NCBI GenBank assembly: GCA_903925075.1
Contig: CAIYDQ010000247.1
Coordinates: forward strand, 28,413-92,412
Length of the DNA: 64,000 nucleotides
Reading direction: 5' to 3'
From: an uncultured Geobacter sp.
Lineage (GTDB): Bacteria; Desulfobacterota; Desulfuromonadia; Geobacterales; Geobacteraceae
Shown here one piece after another: positions 55,477-64,000 of the stretch; the first letter of the stretch is position 1; the number at the start of each line of letters is the position of its first letter. A program made the position numbers and the translations under genes. The notes under the pieces were generated by a model that saw nothing but the letters and a program-made list of their open reading frames with translations, searched no databases and had not been told where the DNA came from.

Positions 55477-55579
55477 ACTTCTTCTTGTCCTCTTCCCGGA
55501 CTCTCGCTGCCGTCAAGTCGAGGGTCGGCGCGTATCTTCCGCAACGACTCGATCGCACCCGATTTCCCCTCCCTACCCC

Positions 55580-55632
55580 CCTTCGCCAAGGCTTCGGCGG
55601 ACAGCCCTCCTTCGCCAAGGCTTCGGCGGACA
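55580..55632. repeat. Two copies of CCTTCGCCAAGGCTTCGGCG
   Basis: Tandem copies at 55580-55603 and 55609-55632, the unit itself near-palindromic. The same unit occurs inverted at 39453-39475. Just after it is a GC-rich CCCCCGCCGGGGG hairpin. Confidence 0.8.
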
Positions 55633-55732
55633 AGCCCTCCCCCCGCCGGGGGAGGGAACAACAAGCTCCAGCCGCCTGCGGGAGATCCATTGCTCCCCCC
55701 CCGGCCGGGCATTGCCGCCAGGCGGGCGCGGA

Positions 55733-57025
55733 CTACTTGACGATCTTCACCTTGGCGATCGTCGTCCGGGTGACCTCTTCGCAGACCAGCGCATACTGGC
55801 CAAGCTCGAAGCGCTCCCCTTTTTCGGGAAAACGCCCGATCCGGTCCAGAATCAGCCCGGCCAGGGTGTCGTAGGGAAGATCGTCGCCAAGCTCCAGGGC
55901 GAGCAGGTCCTCAAGATCCGACACCGAGATCAGGGCGTCTACCAGCAGGCTGCCGTCCGCTAACCGCTGCACCGCGCTCGGCTCGCCCACGTCGTGCTCG
56001 TCCTCGATTTCGCCCACCAACTCCTCCAGCAGATCCTCGGTGGTGACGATGCCGCTGATGCTGCCGTATTCGTCGACCACGAAGGCCATGTGCACGCGGA
56101 TCTTCTGCATCTCCTTCAACAGCTCGCTCACCTTCTTCCCCTGGGGAACGAAAAAGGGGGGACGGACGATGGAGCGGATGTCGAATGATGGCTCCCGCAC
56201 CATCCGCCCCAACAGGTCCTTGCCGTGAATGAAGCCCTGCAGTTCCTCGATGCTGCCCGAGTAGACGGGATAGCGGGAATACATGTTGTCCAGCACCCCG
56301 TCCAGGATCTCCTGCTTGGCAAGGCCCAGATCGAAGGCGACGATCCGGGTGCGCGGCACCATCACCTCGCGCACCGTGGTATGGGTGAAGTGGAAGATGT
56401 TGTCGATGAAGGTGTGCTCGGCTTCGCTGAAGATGCCGCTCTCGTGCCCCTCCGCCACGATGTGCTGCACCTCCTCCCTGGTCATGAACGCCCTCCCCTC
56501 ACCTTTCACCCGCAAAAGGGCAAGCACCGCCCTGCTGGACAGGGTCAGAAAAGAGACCAGCGCCCCGGCGACCCTGGCGAGCACGGTGATCGGCTTGGCG
56601 ACCCTGAGCGACATGGTGTCGGCGTACTGAAGCCCGACGGTCTTCGGCACCAGCTCGCCCAGGATCAGCAGCAGGTAGGAGATGGCCGCGACCACGATGG
56701 TCACCGACAGAGGCTCGCTGGCGCGACTCACCAAGAGCCAGCTCGACTTCTGCAAGAGCGGACGGAGGTAGTCCACCGCGATCACGCCGCCGACGGCGGA
56801 CGCCGTGGAGCCGATCACCGTCATCCCTATCTGCACGATGGCCAGCAGGCGGTGGGGGTCTTTTTGCAGCGCGTCGACCAGGAGCGCGCGCTCGTCCCCC
56901 TGGCTTGCCATTTGGGCGATCCGGCTCTTTCTGACGGAAATTATGGAGAACTCGGAACAGGCGAAAAAGCCGTTTGCGACGATGAGGACGAAGATGACGA
57001 TCAGTTCGATGAATACGGTGTGCAG
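55733..57025 (-). CDS. CNNM/CBS transporter-like protein (CorB/HlyC family)
   Basis: The first ATG (56911) would cut off the first TM of the DUF21/CNNM domain. In frame upstream the codons give [20 protein letters not shown] and then [15 protein letters not shown], the expected N-terminus. It can begin only at a CTG (57025-57023) placed four bases after GGAGG. This gives 430 residues. DUF21 membrane part, CBS pair ([36 protein letters not shown]) and a CorC_HlyC domain follow. Probably Mg or other cation efflux. It begins 18 bp after ppk1. Confidence 0.8.
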   Translation of the reverse strand: MHTVFIELIVIFVLIVANGFFACSEFSIISVRKSRIAQMASQGDERALLVDALQKDPHRLLAIVQIGMTVIGSTASAVGGVIAVDYLRPLLQKSSWLLVSRASEPLSVTIVVAAISYLLLILGELVPKTVGLQYADTMSLRVAKPITVLARVAGALVSFLTLSSRAVLALLRVKGEGRAFMTREEVQHIVAEGHESGIFSEAEHTFIDNIFHFTHTTVREVMVPRTRIVAFDLGLAKQEILDGVLDNMYSRYPVYSGSIEELQGFIHGKDLLGRMVREPSFDIRSIVRPPFFVPQGKKVSELLKEMQKIRVHMAFVVDEYGSISGIVTTEDLLEELVGEIEDEHDVGEPSAVQRLADGSLLVDALISVSDLEDLLALELGDDLPYDTLAGLILDRIGRFPEKGERFELGQYALVCEEVTRTTIAKVKIVK

Positions 57026-57043
57026 ATTTCCTCCGGACGGCGG

Positions 57044-59437
57044 TTAACGGGACAGCATGCTCTTTTTCTTCTGCTTGAACGATGCCTTCAGCCGTTTTTC
57101 CGCCTGGGCGATCAGCATCTGGTGGGTCCCCTCGGCGCTTTCTCCCTCGGCCGGTTGACGCTGGAGATAGCTGCCGTCCGGCTGCATGTCCCAGGCGGAG
57201 CGGCGGTCCGCGTCGTAGCAGTTGAAGATCGCGCGCAGCTCCAGGGTCTGCTCCGGGGCGGTCACCGGACACATGACCTCCACCCTCGCCTCGAGGTTTC
57301 GCTTCATGGCGTCCGCCGAGGCGATGAAGTATTGTTCGGCCCCGCCGTTTCGGAAGTAATACATGCGGGCGTGCTCCAGGAAGCGCCCGACGATGCTGAC
57401 CACGCGGATGTTTTCCGAGACCCCCGCGATCCCCGGCCTGAGCCGGCAGGTGTCGCGCACGTAGAGATCGATCTTCACCCCCGCCATGGAGGCCCGGTAG
57501 AGCGCCTTGACGATGTCGCCGTCCTCGAGCGCGTTCATCTTGAACTGGATCAGGCCGCCGCCGTCCGCTGCGTGCAGCGCCATCTCCCGCTCGATCAGCA
57601 TCAGGAGCGTCTTTTTCAAAAGCCTGGGAGCCGGCGACACGGCGCGGTAGTTGCGCTTGGCCGTGAAGCCGGTGGTGAGGTAGTTGAAAAGCTCGGTCAC
57701 GTCCTGGGCGATGGTCTCGTCGCAGGTGAAGATGCCGACGTCGCTGTAGATGCGCGCCGTCTCCGCATGGTAGTTGCCGGTCCCCACGTGCACGTAACGC
57801 TTCAGCCCCCGGTAATCCTCCCTGACCACCAGGATCACCTTGCAATGCGTCTTCAGCCCGACCACCCCGTAGGTCACGTGAACGCCGGCCTCCTCCATCC
57901 GCTCGGCCAGCCGGATGTTGGTCGCCTCGTCGAAGCGCGCCTTGAGTTCCACCACCACCGCCACCTGCTTGCCGTTTTGGGCCGCCTGCAGGAGAGCGTC
58001 GATGATGCGGCTCTGGCTTGAGGTCCGGTACAGGGTCATCTTGATGCCGCGCACCTTGGGATCGGTGGCCGCCTCGCGCAGGAAGCGCTCCACCGAGGTG
58101 GAGAAGGAGACGTAGGGGTGCTGCAAGAGGATCGAGCCGGCGTCGCGGATGGTGTGGAAGATGTTCCTGGTGGTTTGCAGTTGCGGGTGATCGATCGGGT
58201 GATGGGCCGGGTCGTGCAGGCGCGAATGGTCGAGCCGGCAAAGCTCGAACAGGTCGCGCGTGGCGAGCATGCCGCAGACCTCGAAGACGTCGTTTTCCTC
58301 GTCGAGGTCCAGTTCGGCGGCCAGGCGTCCGCGATGCAGCGGCTCCATGCCGACGCCGATCTCCAGCCTGACGATGGGGGCGAAGCGCCGCTCCTTCAGC
58401 TCGCTCTCGATCATCGCCATCAGGTCGTCGGCCTGCTCCTCGTCCTTCTCCGTGTTGGCGTTGCGGGTAGCCCTGAAGATCTCGCAGGAGACGATGTGCA
58501 TCCCCGGGAAAAGCATGTCCAGGTTGTTCCTCATCACCTCTTCCAGCGGGATGAAGTGGTCGCCCTTGCCGACCCGGATGAAGCGCGGGGTGCCGAGGCC
58601 GACCGGCACCTTGACGCGCGCCAGCGAGACCTCGCGGGCCTTGGGGTAGCGCACCGTCACCAAAAGGTTGAGCGAGAGGTTGGAGATGAACGGGAAGGGA
58701 TGGGCCGGGTCGATGGATTGCGGCGTCAAAAGCGGGTAGATGTTGGTGTAGTAGTGCTCGCGCAGCTGTTTCTTTTCCTTGGGCGTGAGGGTCGAGTAGC
58801 TCTCGATGACGATTCCCTTTTGCTCCAGGAGGACGCGCAACTCTTTCAATGCCCCCCGCTTGCGGGCGTTGATCTCGCGTATGGAGGCGTGGCACTCCAC
58901 CACCTGCTGGTGAGGAGTGCGGCCGTCCAGGGTCAGTTCGTTCATGCCTGCGCCGATCTGCTGTTTGAGGCCGCCGATCCGCTTCATGACGAATTCGTCC
59001 AGGTTGGAGCTGACGATGGCGATGAATTTCAGCCTCTCCAGAAGCGGCGTCCGTTCGTCGATCGCCTCGTTCAGCACGCGGCGGTTGAACTCCAGCCAGG
59101 TCAGCTCCCGGTTCAGGTACCACTGGCTGTCGTTCAGGTCGATGGCGGTATCCGTCTGCGGTGACTCGGCCTGCGCCGGCGCGCGTCTTTTGGACGGCTT
59201 CGGTTTCTCCGCCGCCGGTATCCCCTCCGTCACTTTCTCCGCCGCCGTTTTCTCCGCCGCCGGTATCCCCTCCGTCACTTTCTCCGCCGCCGTTTTCCCC
59301 TCAACCGAATTGCCCGCCACGGTTTTGGCCGCCTTCTTTCGATCAGGTTTTATTCCGGGAAGCGGCTGTGCCTTGTCCGACTCTGGACCGGGTTCCGGCA
59401 CATCGATGGTATTGTTCTCTGTCACTATAAACTCCAT
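57044..59437 (-). CDS. ppk1: Polyphosphate kinase 1
   Basis: The 797-residue protein starts with a charged, low-complexity extension of about 95 residues containing a doubled 15-residue unit (TAAEKVTEGIPAAE). PPK1 then follows from LNDSQWYLNRELTWLEFNRR. The phosphorylated His is in HVGTGNYHAETARIY; the second is in GRFLEHARMYYF. It makes polyphosphate from ATP. It is second in a run small ORF-ppk1-corB with Pho-like sites ahead. Confidence 0.95.
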   Translation of the reverse strand: MEFIVTENNTIDVPEPGPESDKAQPLPGIKPDRKKAAKTVAGNSVEGKTAAEKVTEGIPAAEKTAAEKVTEGIPAAEKPKPSKRRAPAQAESPQTDTAIDLNDSQWYLNRELTWLEFNRRVLNEAIDERTPLLERLKFIAIVSSNLDEFVMKRIGGLKQQIGAGMNELTLDGRTPHQQVVECHASIREINARKRGALKELRVLLEQKGIVIESYSTLTPKEKKQLREHYYTNIYPLLTPQSIDPAHPFPFISNLSLNLLVTVRYPKAREVSLARVKVPVGLGTPRFIRVGKGDHFIPLEEVMRNNLDMLFPGMHIVSCEIFRATRNANTEKDEEQADDLMAMIESELKERRFAPIVRLEIGVGMEPLHRGRLAAELDLDEENDVFEVCGMLATRDLFELCRLDHSRLHDPAHHPIDHPQLQTTRNIFHTIRDAGSILLQHPYVSFSTSVERFLREAATDPKVRGIKMTLYRTSSQSRIIDALLQAAQNGKQVAVVVELKARFDEATNIRLAERMEEAGVHVTYGVVGLKTHCKVILVVREDYRGLKRYVHVGTGNYHAETARIYSDVGIFTCDETIAQDVTELFNYLTTGFTAKRNYRAVSPAPRLLKKTLLMLIEREMALHAADGGGLIQFKMNALEDGDIVKALYRASMAGVKIDLYVRDTCRLRPGIAGVSENIRVVSIVGRFLEHARMYYFRNGGAEQYFIASADAMKRNLEARVEVMCPVTAPEQTLELRAIFNCYDADRRSAWDMQPDGSYLQRQPAEGESAEGTHQMLIAQAEKRLKASFKQKKKSMLSR
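59204..59293. repeat. 45-bp tandem duplication inside ppk1
   Basis: Two near-identical 45-bp units give the repeated 15-residue segment in the N-terminal extension of Ppk1. Confidence 0.85.
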
Positions 59438-59455
59438 AAAAACAGCGCCTTGATC

Positions 59456-59677
59456 CTAATAAAAGCGCGTGGACCAGAGGGCCTTGTAACGCTTAGCGCA
59501 GACGGGAAATTTGATTTTAACGTCCATTCGTTCGTTGCAATCGAGGCCCCGGAATTCCCGGTGGCCCTCTACTGCTTTCCAGTCTTCAACCATGGCCGCA
59601 TCGATGTAAAATGCCTTGGCGCCTGACAGTGATTCGCCCACACCGGTCGATCTTTTATTGTCTACGATAACGATCAT
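59456..59677 (-). CDS. Small unknown protein ahead of ppk1
   Basis: The 73-residue protein is taken from ATG 59677 (MIVIVDNKRSTGVGESLSGAKAFYID) with GGAGAC before it. It has VEDWKAVEGHREFRGLDCNERMDVKIKFPVCAK, with two Cys. No family recognised. It lies 18 bp before ppk1. Confidence 0.6.
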   Translation of the reverse strand: MIVIVDNKRSTGVGESLSGAKAFYIDAAMVEDWKAVEGHREFRGLDCNERMDVKIKFPVCAKRYKALWSTRFY

Positions 59678-59813
59678 GACAACCGTCTCCAAATTCAAAC
59701 AACTTGATTGGCAGTCAATGCCAGTGCCGTATTACTGCCACTAGTACCTGCGACTTGTCTAGTGAAAAACCATCAAAGCATGTACCAATCAGTATAGTTA
59801 CAGTAACGCGTTC

Positions 59814-59846
59814 AATATTTTACATAACTGTAACATGAATGTAACA
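59814..59846. promoter_or_regulatory. Pho-box-like 11-bp direct repeats before ppk1 operon
   Basis: On the minus strand TGTTACATTCA, TGTTACAGTTA and TGTAAAATATT follow one another with an 11-bp period. This is the spacing of PhoB boxes. Confidence 0.5.
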
Positions 59847-59903
59847 TTCAACTACTTTCCACTGCCGGCTACTATATTAAAGACTGCGACACCATCGCCA
59901 AGG

Positions 59904-61694
59904 TCAGGACGGACGCGACCCCAGGTCTTTCAGTTTGGCTGTCTCCAGAAGACGCCGCACGGTAAAGAAAAAGCTCGATCCCCGCCCGCTGCTCTGCACC
60001 GACACGGTCCCTCCCTGCAGCTGAACCAGATGCTTGACGATCGAGAGTCCCAAACCCGTCCCCCCCTCTTCGCGGCTTCTCGCCGTATCCACCCGGTAGA
60101 AACGTTCGAAGATGCGGGGGAGATCGCGCGACGGTATGCCGATGCCGGTGTCGTGCACGCCTATGCGCACCAGGTTCCCCTCCAGCTCCGCGCTCATGGA
60201 AATGGAGCCGCCGGCCGGGGTGTATTTGATGGCGTTGTCCAAGAGGTTCAGCAATACCTGCTCCAACCGCCCCGGGTCCGCCAGAATCAGCGGCGCCGCG
60301 TCGAGACCCGCCAACTCGACCCTGATTCCCTTTTCCTCGGATTTCTGCTCCAGTAAAGAGGCCACATGCCCGGCTAACTCCGGAACATCGACGCTGCGGG
60401 CTTCCAGCGACAATTTCCCCGATTCGAGCTGCGAGAGCGTCAACAGATCGGCCACCAGCGCGCCCAGCCGTTCCGCGTGGGAAACGATGATCGAGACGAA
60501 GCGCAGCGCCTGCTCCGGGTTGCTTTCCAGCGCTCCGGCCATGAGCGTCTCCGCATACCCCTTGATGACCGTGATCGGCGTGCGCAGCTCGTGCGAAACG
60601 TTGGCGACAAAATCCTTGCGGATGTTCTCCAGGCGGCGGATCTCCGAGATGTCGTGGAAGACCACCACCACACCCTGCAGCGTCCCCCCCTCCATCAGCG
60701 GCACCCAGTGGGTCAGCACCGTTTTTTCTCCCGAGGTCCTCAGCAGCAGTTCCTCGACCCGCTCGGCCTTGCTGGCCAGGACTTGCCGGAAAGTGTCATG
60801 CAGCGCGGGATGACGCGAGATGTCGATCAACTGCCGTCCTTCCACCTCCTCGCCAGGTTCGAACAGCGACTTGAACGCCGGATTCACCAGGGTGATCGAC
60901 CCGGATACGTCGGCGACCATGATCCCCTCCCCCATGCCGCTGAGAATGGCGTTGAGGCGGTTTCTTTCCGCTTTGGTCCTCGCCAGTTCGCCGTCGATTC
61001 GCACCGCAACCTCGTTGAGAACGGCCGATAGCCTGCCCAAAGCGGAGCCGTTCTCCACGGCGAGGCGCGTCACCGGCATCCCCTTGCCGAATCTCTCGGC
61101 GACGGCGGCCAACTCCCTAAGCGAACGCTCGGTGCGGGTGTGCAGACGATAGTTGGCAAGGATCAGCAGCAGGGCCAAGGCCAGCGAGCAAAAAAGTACC
61201 GCCCGGGGGGCGAATTCCTCCACCTGCGCCGGCAGCGGCAGAGCCAGGCGGAGCACCGCCGTCTCGCCGGCGCCGCTGCGAAAGCGGACCGCCTCATAGA
61301 GCATGTCGGTGCGCAGCGTCTCCGAGTAGCGCACCGACTCACCCTGCCCCGTCAGTAGCGCGGCTTGAACCTCCTGCCGGCCGCCGTGGTTGTCGAGCGT
61401 ATCCAGTCGCACGGCGGGGATTTCCGAGTCTCCCATCACGGCCCCGTCGGAGGCAACGATGGTAGCCCGGGCCTTCAGGATATTTCCTATTGAACCCACC
61501 ACGGCAGGCGCATCTTGGCGCAGGTCTTTGATCTGAGACATGCTCAATTCAGCGCAAAGCCGCGCCTCCTTCACGAGGTGCGCGGAGACCTCGGCAATCA
61601 CGGTTTTTTCAATCGCACGCCCCTGATAGCCGTAGAGCACCGCACCCAAAAGGAGGACGGCCAGGACTTGCGCCGCCCAGATCACAGATTTCAT
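59904..61694 (-). CDS. phoR: PhoR-like sensor histidine kinase
   Basis: The 596-residue protein has TM1 (about 5-22), an extracytoplasmic sensor, TM2 (about 165-182), HAMP, one PAS (about 235-345), HisKA with VSHELRTPITVIKGY and His368, and HATPase_c with GTGLGLSIVKHL. This is the PhoR architecture. No phoB is adjacent in the window. Pho-like repeats precede it. Assignment to phosphate sensing rests on fold, ppk1 nearby and those repeats. Confidence 0.8.
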   Translation of the reverse strand: MKSVIWAAQVLAVLLLGAVLYGYQGRAIEKTVIAEVSAHLVKEARLCAELSMSQIKDLRQDAPAVVGSIGNILKARATIVASDGAVMGDSEIPAVRLDTLDNHGGRQEVQAALLTGQGESVRYSETLRTDMLYEAVRFRSGAGETAVLRLALPLPAQVEEFAPRAVLFCSLALALLLILANYRLHTRTERSLRELAAVAERFGKGMPVTRLAVENGSALGRLSAVLNEVAVRIDGELARTKAERNRLNAILSGMGEGIMVADVSGSITLVNPAFKSLFEPGEEVEGRQLIDISRHPALHDTFRQVLASKAERVEELLLRTSGEKTVLTHWVPLMEGGTLQGVVVVFHDISEIRRLENIRKDFVANVSHELRTPITVIKGYAETLMAGALESNPEQALRFVSIIVSHAERLGALVADLLTLSQLESGKLSLEARSVDVPELAGHVASLLEQKSEEKGIRVELAGLDAAPLILADPGRLEQVLLNLLDNAIKYTPAGGSISMSAELEGNLVRIGVHDTGIGIPSRDLPRIFERFYRVDTARSREEGGTGLGLSIVKHLVQLQGGTVSVQSSGRGSSFFFTVRRLLETAKLKDLGSRPS

Positions 61695-61752
61695 TACTCC
61701 TCCCTGCTGGTGAACCGAAAAATAGTTCCTCCCAGCAGTGATACAAGCATCA

Positions 61753-61774
61753 GGTTAAGAATTGGTTACAGAAA
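61753..61774. promoter_or_regulatory. Pho-box-like direct repeat before phoR
   Basis: GGTTAAGAATT and GGTTACAGAAA, two 11-bp units (minus: CTGTAACC/CTTAACC), end 59 bp before the phoR start. Confidence 0.4.
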
Positions 61775-61935
61775 GGTGAATCTTGGCACACGGAGTGATT
61801 TCTTGAGCCGATTCGGCGGCGGGATTGGCTTGCAAAGGTAGGTCTTCGGGAAGCGGAGGCGTTTTGAGTGGCGGACGGAGAGCTTGCAGACGGCAGCAAA
61901 GGGTGCGGCGGAGGGGGAGAAATACGGGGCCGAGC

Positions 61936-62475
61936 TTAACTTAACGGCAGTGCCCCCCGCCGGCCGCTCTTCTTGAGAAAAAACCGTTTCAGCAACGGAT
62001 AGAGCGCCAGAAGCAGCGGGGGCGCCGTGACCAGCCAGGCGCCGACGCCTCTAAGGGACGCCCAGCAGATAAGGGAGATGGTGGAGCCGAGATGGCCGTG
62101 CAGAGCGTGGCCAAGGACGGCGGCGGAGACCTTGGGTCCCCACGGGAAAAGGCTTTCCCCCAAACGGCAAAAAGGGATGAAGAGCGCGATTTGCAGCGGG
62201 TAGCAAAGGTAATTGACGGCCTGAATGGCGCCCTGGTTCAGCCCGCAAACGCCGGCCAAAAGCGCGCAGAATAGCGACGTCCCCCAAAGGACCGGCATGA
62301 GGCCCAGGGCAATCCCCAAGGCGACGGTGAGCGCGAGTTTTTCGGGAGTGATGCCGCTTTGCAGTACTTCCTTAAGGCGTGCGGCCAACCTTTGGCCAAA
62401 GCCAGCCAATCGCGGAACTCGGTCCCTCGACGGCTCCAAATCTTGTCTATCCACGGTCAAACTCACCTCCTGCAT
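61936..62475 (-). CDS. DUF2062 membrane protein
   Basis: The 179-residue protein has three or four TM helices and the DUF2062 pattern ALGIALGLMPVLWGTS, NQGAIQAVNYLCYPLQI. From ATG 62475 an AGGAGGTGAG lies inside the first codons, so a TTG at 62460 may be the true start; both have a possible SD. Function unknown. Confidence 0.8.
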   Translation of the reverse strand: MQEVSLTVDRQDLEPSRDRVPRLAGFGQRLAARLKEVLQSGITPEKLALTVALGIALGLMPVLWGTSLFCALLAGVCGLNQGAIQAVNYLCYPLQIALFIPFCRLGESLFPWGPKVSAAVLGHALHGHLGSTISLICWASLRGVGAWLVTAPPLLLALYPLLKRFFLKKSGRRGALPLS

Positions 62476-62630
62476 CGGGTTTTTTGCCTCCGCATCCCAA
62501 CGCGCAATGGACCCGCGCTGCCCCCCCCCCCGCTCGCCCAGTTGAACCGGGCAATTCCGCGGCAGGAAACCGACAGGCTAGGCCCCGATCGTTACATAAA
62601 GATGTCCGGGTGGTTACGAGATCGCAAACT

Positions 62631-63866
62631 TTAGCCTTTGCTATCCAACACTCCGCGCACCTTTGCCGCCAGGTCTGTCATCGTGAACGGCTTCTGAATG
62701 AAATGCACTCCCTCGTCAAGCACGCCGTGGTGCGCGATGACATCGGCCGTGTATCCCGACATGTAAAGACACTTGAGGTTTGGATTGCAAGCCAGCAGTT
62801 TTTTGGACAATTCCCTGCCGTTCATTTCAGGCATTACGACATCGGTCATAAGCAGGGAAATCTCGTCGACGTATTCCCCCGCGAGTTTGATGGCTTCGCC
62901 GGGGGTGTTTGCCGCAATCACGGCGTAGCCCTGTCTGGTGAGAAGCATCGTGGTTACCTTCAGAATGGACAGTTCGTCTTCCACCAGCAGGATGACCTCT
63001 TGGCCGCGCTGTGCCAGCTCTCCCGCGGCGCTCGGCCGGGCCTGCGCGACCTCACCCACATATCTGGGGAGATAGATGGTAAATGTCGTTCCCAAGCCGG
63101 GCTCACTATAGACGTTGACGAATCCGTTGTTCTGCTTGACTGCGCCATACACCGTGGACAGGCCGAGACCGGTTCCCTCGCCTACGGCTTTGGTTGTGAA
63201 AAACGGTTCGAAGATGTGGGCGCGCGTTTTCTTGTCCATACCGCAGCCGTTGTCGCTGACCGTCAGCCGCACGAATTCCCCGGGGACAAAACCCAGGTTA
63301 AGCGCGCAGTAACCCTCATCGACGACGCTGTTACCAGCCTCGATGCTGATTTCGCCGACATCCGCAATGGAATCTCTGGCGTTGACGCACAAGTTGGCCA
63401 GGATCTGGTCGATCTGGGACGGATCCACCTTGACCGGCCACAGATCATTCTCGGGCTGCCATTGGAGGCCGACGCCCTCGCCGATGAGCCGTTTCAGCAT
63501 GTTGAACATGCCGGTTATCGTTTCGTTCAGGTTCAGCACCTTGGGGGCGATGGTCTGCTTGCGCGCAAAGGCCAGCAATTGCCTGGTGAGATCGGCGGAT
63601 CTTTCCGCCGCTTTGCGGATTTCCTCGACATTGGCATGGATCGGATGAGACGGGTCCATATCCATGAGGGCCAAATTCGCATGGCCAATGATGACGCAGA
63701 GCATATTATTGAAATCGTGCGCAACCCCTCCAGCCAGAGTGCCGATCGCCTCCATCTTCTGGGACTGAAGGAGTTGGGTTTCAGTCTTCTTGCGCTCGGT
63801 AAGATCTCTGCCTATGCCGCTGATGCCCATTAACTCCCCCACATGGTCCCTTAGTAGCGACAGCAA
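62631..63866 (-). CDS. Histidine kinase-receiver protein lacking its sensor end
   Basis: The 411-residue frame opens at TTG 63866 with the last piece of a PAS/PAC domain ([16 protein letters not shown]). It goes on with HisKA ([11 protein letters not shown], His50), HATPase_c ([12 protein letters not shown]) and receiver ([13 protein letters not shown], Asp342). An in-frame TAG lies four codons upstream, and the other frames hold stops. The sensor half is lost, so it is likely a truncated gene. The catalytic parts look intact. Confidence 0.75.
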   Translation of the reverse strand: MLSLLRDHVGELMGISGIGRDLTERKKTETQLLQSQKMEAIGTLAGGVAHDFNNMLCVIIGHANLALMDMDPSHPIHANVEEIRKAAERSADLTRQLLAFARKQTIAPKVLNLNETITGMFNMLKRLIGEGVGLQWQPENDLWPVKVDPSQIDQILANLCVNARDSIADVGEISIEAGNSVVDEGYCALNLGFVPGEFVRLTVSDNGCGMDKKTRAHIFEPFFTTKAVGEGTGLGLSTVYGAVKQNNGFVNVYSEPGLGTTFTIYLPRYVGEVAQARPSAAGELAQRGQEVILLVEDELSILKVTTMLLTRQGYAVIAANTPGEAIKLAGEYVDEISLLMTDVVMPEMNGRELSKKLLACNPNLKCLYMSGYTADVIAHHGVLDEGVHFIQKPFTMTDLAAKVRGVLDSKG

Positions 63867-64000
63867 TTCCCGTTGAAGCTATAACCTCCCGAAAGGGCGT
63901 TGATATTAAAAACGAGTTTCGTAAAGATTCTCTCAGCTTAAGCCGTGTTTTTTGTAAGGTTCGCTTTTTGCTTGAACCAGCTAACCATTCAAGGCAAAAT
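63867..64000. other. AT-rich gene-free end of window
   Basis: Stops in all minus-strand frames; no trace of the kinase's missing sensor domain is seen here. Confidence 0.5.

Noticed and set aside
55640..55670. CCCCCGCCGGGGG hairpin as terminator
   Set aside because: No T-run follows on either strand; it looks like part of the GC-rich repeat tract.

Overview
The window is about 62% GC, gene-dense chromosomal DNA. It fits a member of the Geobacterales (Geobacter/Geomonas/Citrifermentans-like Desulfuromonadia). The signs are many sensor kinases and PilZ proteins, a MvhD-type iron-sulfur protein, DUF1566 secreted proteins, a UGA/SECIS selenoprotein, and a LexA operator that is one base off the Geobacter-type consensus I remember. 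The genus is inferred from content; no phylogeny could be run.

Layout. 1-3796 is a large hybrid sensor kinase on the minus strand, cut by the window edge. 4093-5192 holds a Nudix hydrolase and, divergently, a two-gene unit of a free-standing colicin E3-type RNase plus a probable antitoxin. 5221-14032 is a recC-recB-recD operon. 14268-15506 is glgC, convergent with a large lipoprotein (GNA1162-like, FN3, beta-helix and TPR parts). 17921-20890 carries mntH, a tandem UspA and a PPP-family phosphatase. 21180-24075 is a PilZ protein plus hybrid kinase operon. 24238-25299 has a MvhD protein fused to a winged helix and tRNA-Lys and tRNA-Glu. 25300-27526 is a repeat-rich, gene-poor stretch with a 21-bp tandem array, an orphan HicB-like gene and a small secreted protein. 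27527-31096 is a chemoreceptor with two small secreted Cache-type paralogues. 31643-33658 is arginase plus an archaeal-type ornithine cyclodeaminase homologue, a possible two-step route from arginine to proline. 33942-36475 is lepA-lepB. 36563-39563 has a broken Uma2 gene, a DUF1566 protein and several repeat elements. 39564-42334 is a DUF6502 gene plus two paralogous lipoproteins. 42510-49468 is a Cus-type Cu/Ag efflux system (outer membrane factor, adaptor, RND pump, small Met/His-rich periplasmic protein). 49762-50390 is a RelE/HigB-like toxin-antitoxin pair. 50499-52457 is an outer-membrane barrel plus a selenocysteine DsbA/FrnE protein. 52690-54782 is an SOS operon (lexA, small ORF, dinB). 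54991-63866 holds a PilZ protein, a phosphate-linked block (CorB-like protein, ppk1, small ORF, phoR-like kinase) with Pho-box-like direct repeats, a DUF2062 protein and a kinase lacking its sensor end.

The strongest observations are two. The first is the in-frame UGA at 51057-51059 that would make a Sec-Pro-Trp-Cys active site, followed at SECIS distance by an 8-bp hairpin with a GUC loop. The second is the colicin E3-type RNase domain (all four catalytic residues kept) encoded alone with an overlapping small acidic partner. Several dispersed inverted-repeat elements, two of them MITE-like, fill the intergenic spaces.
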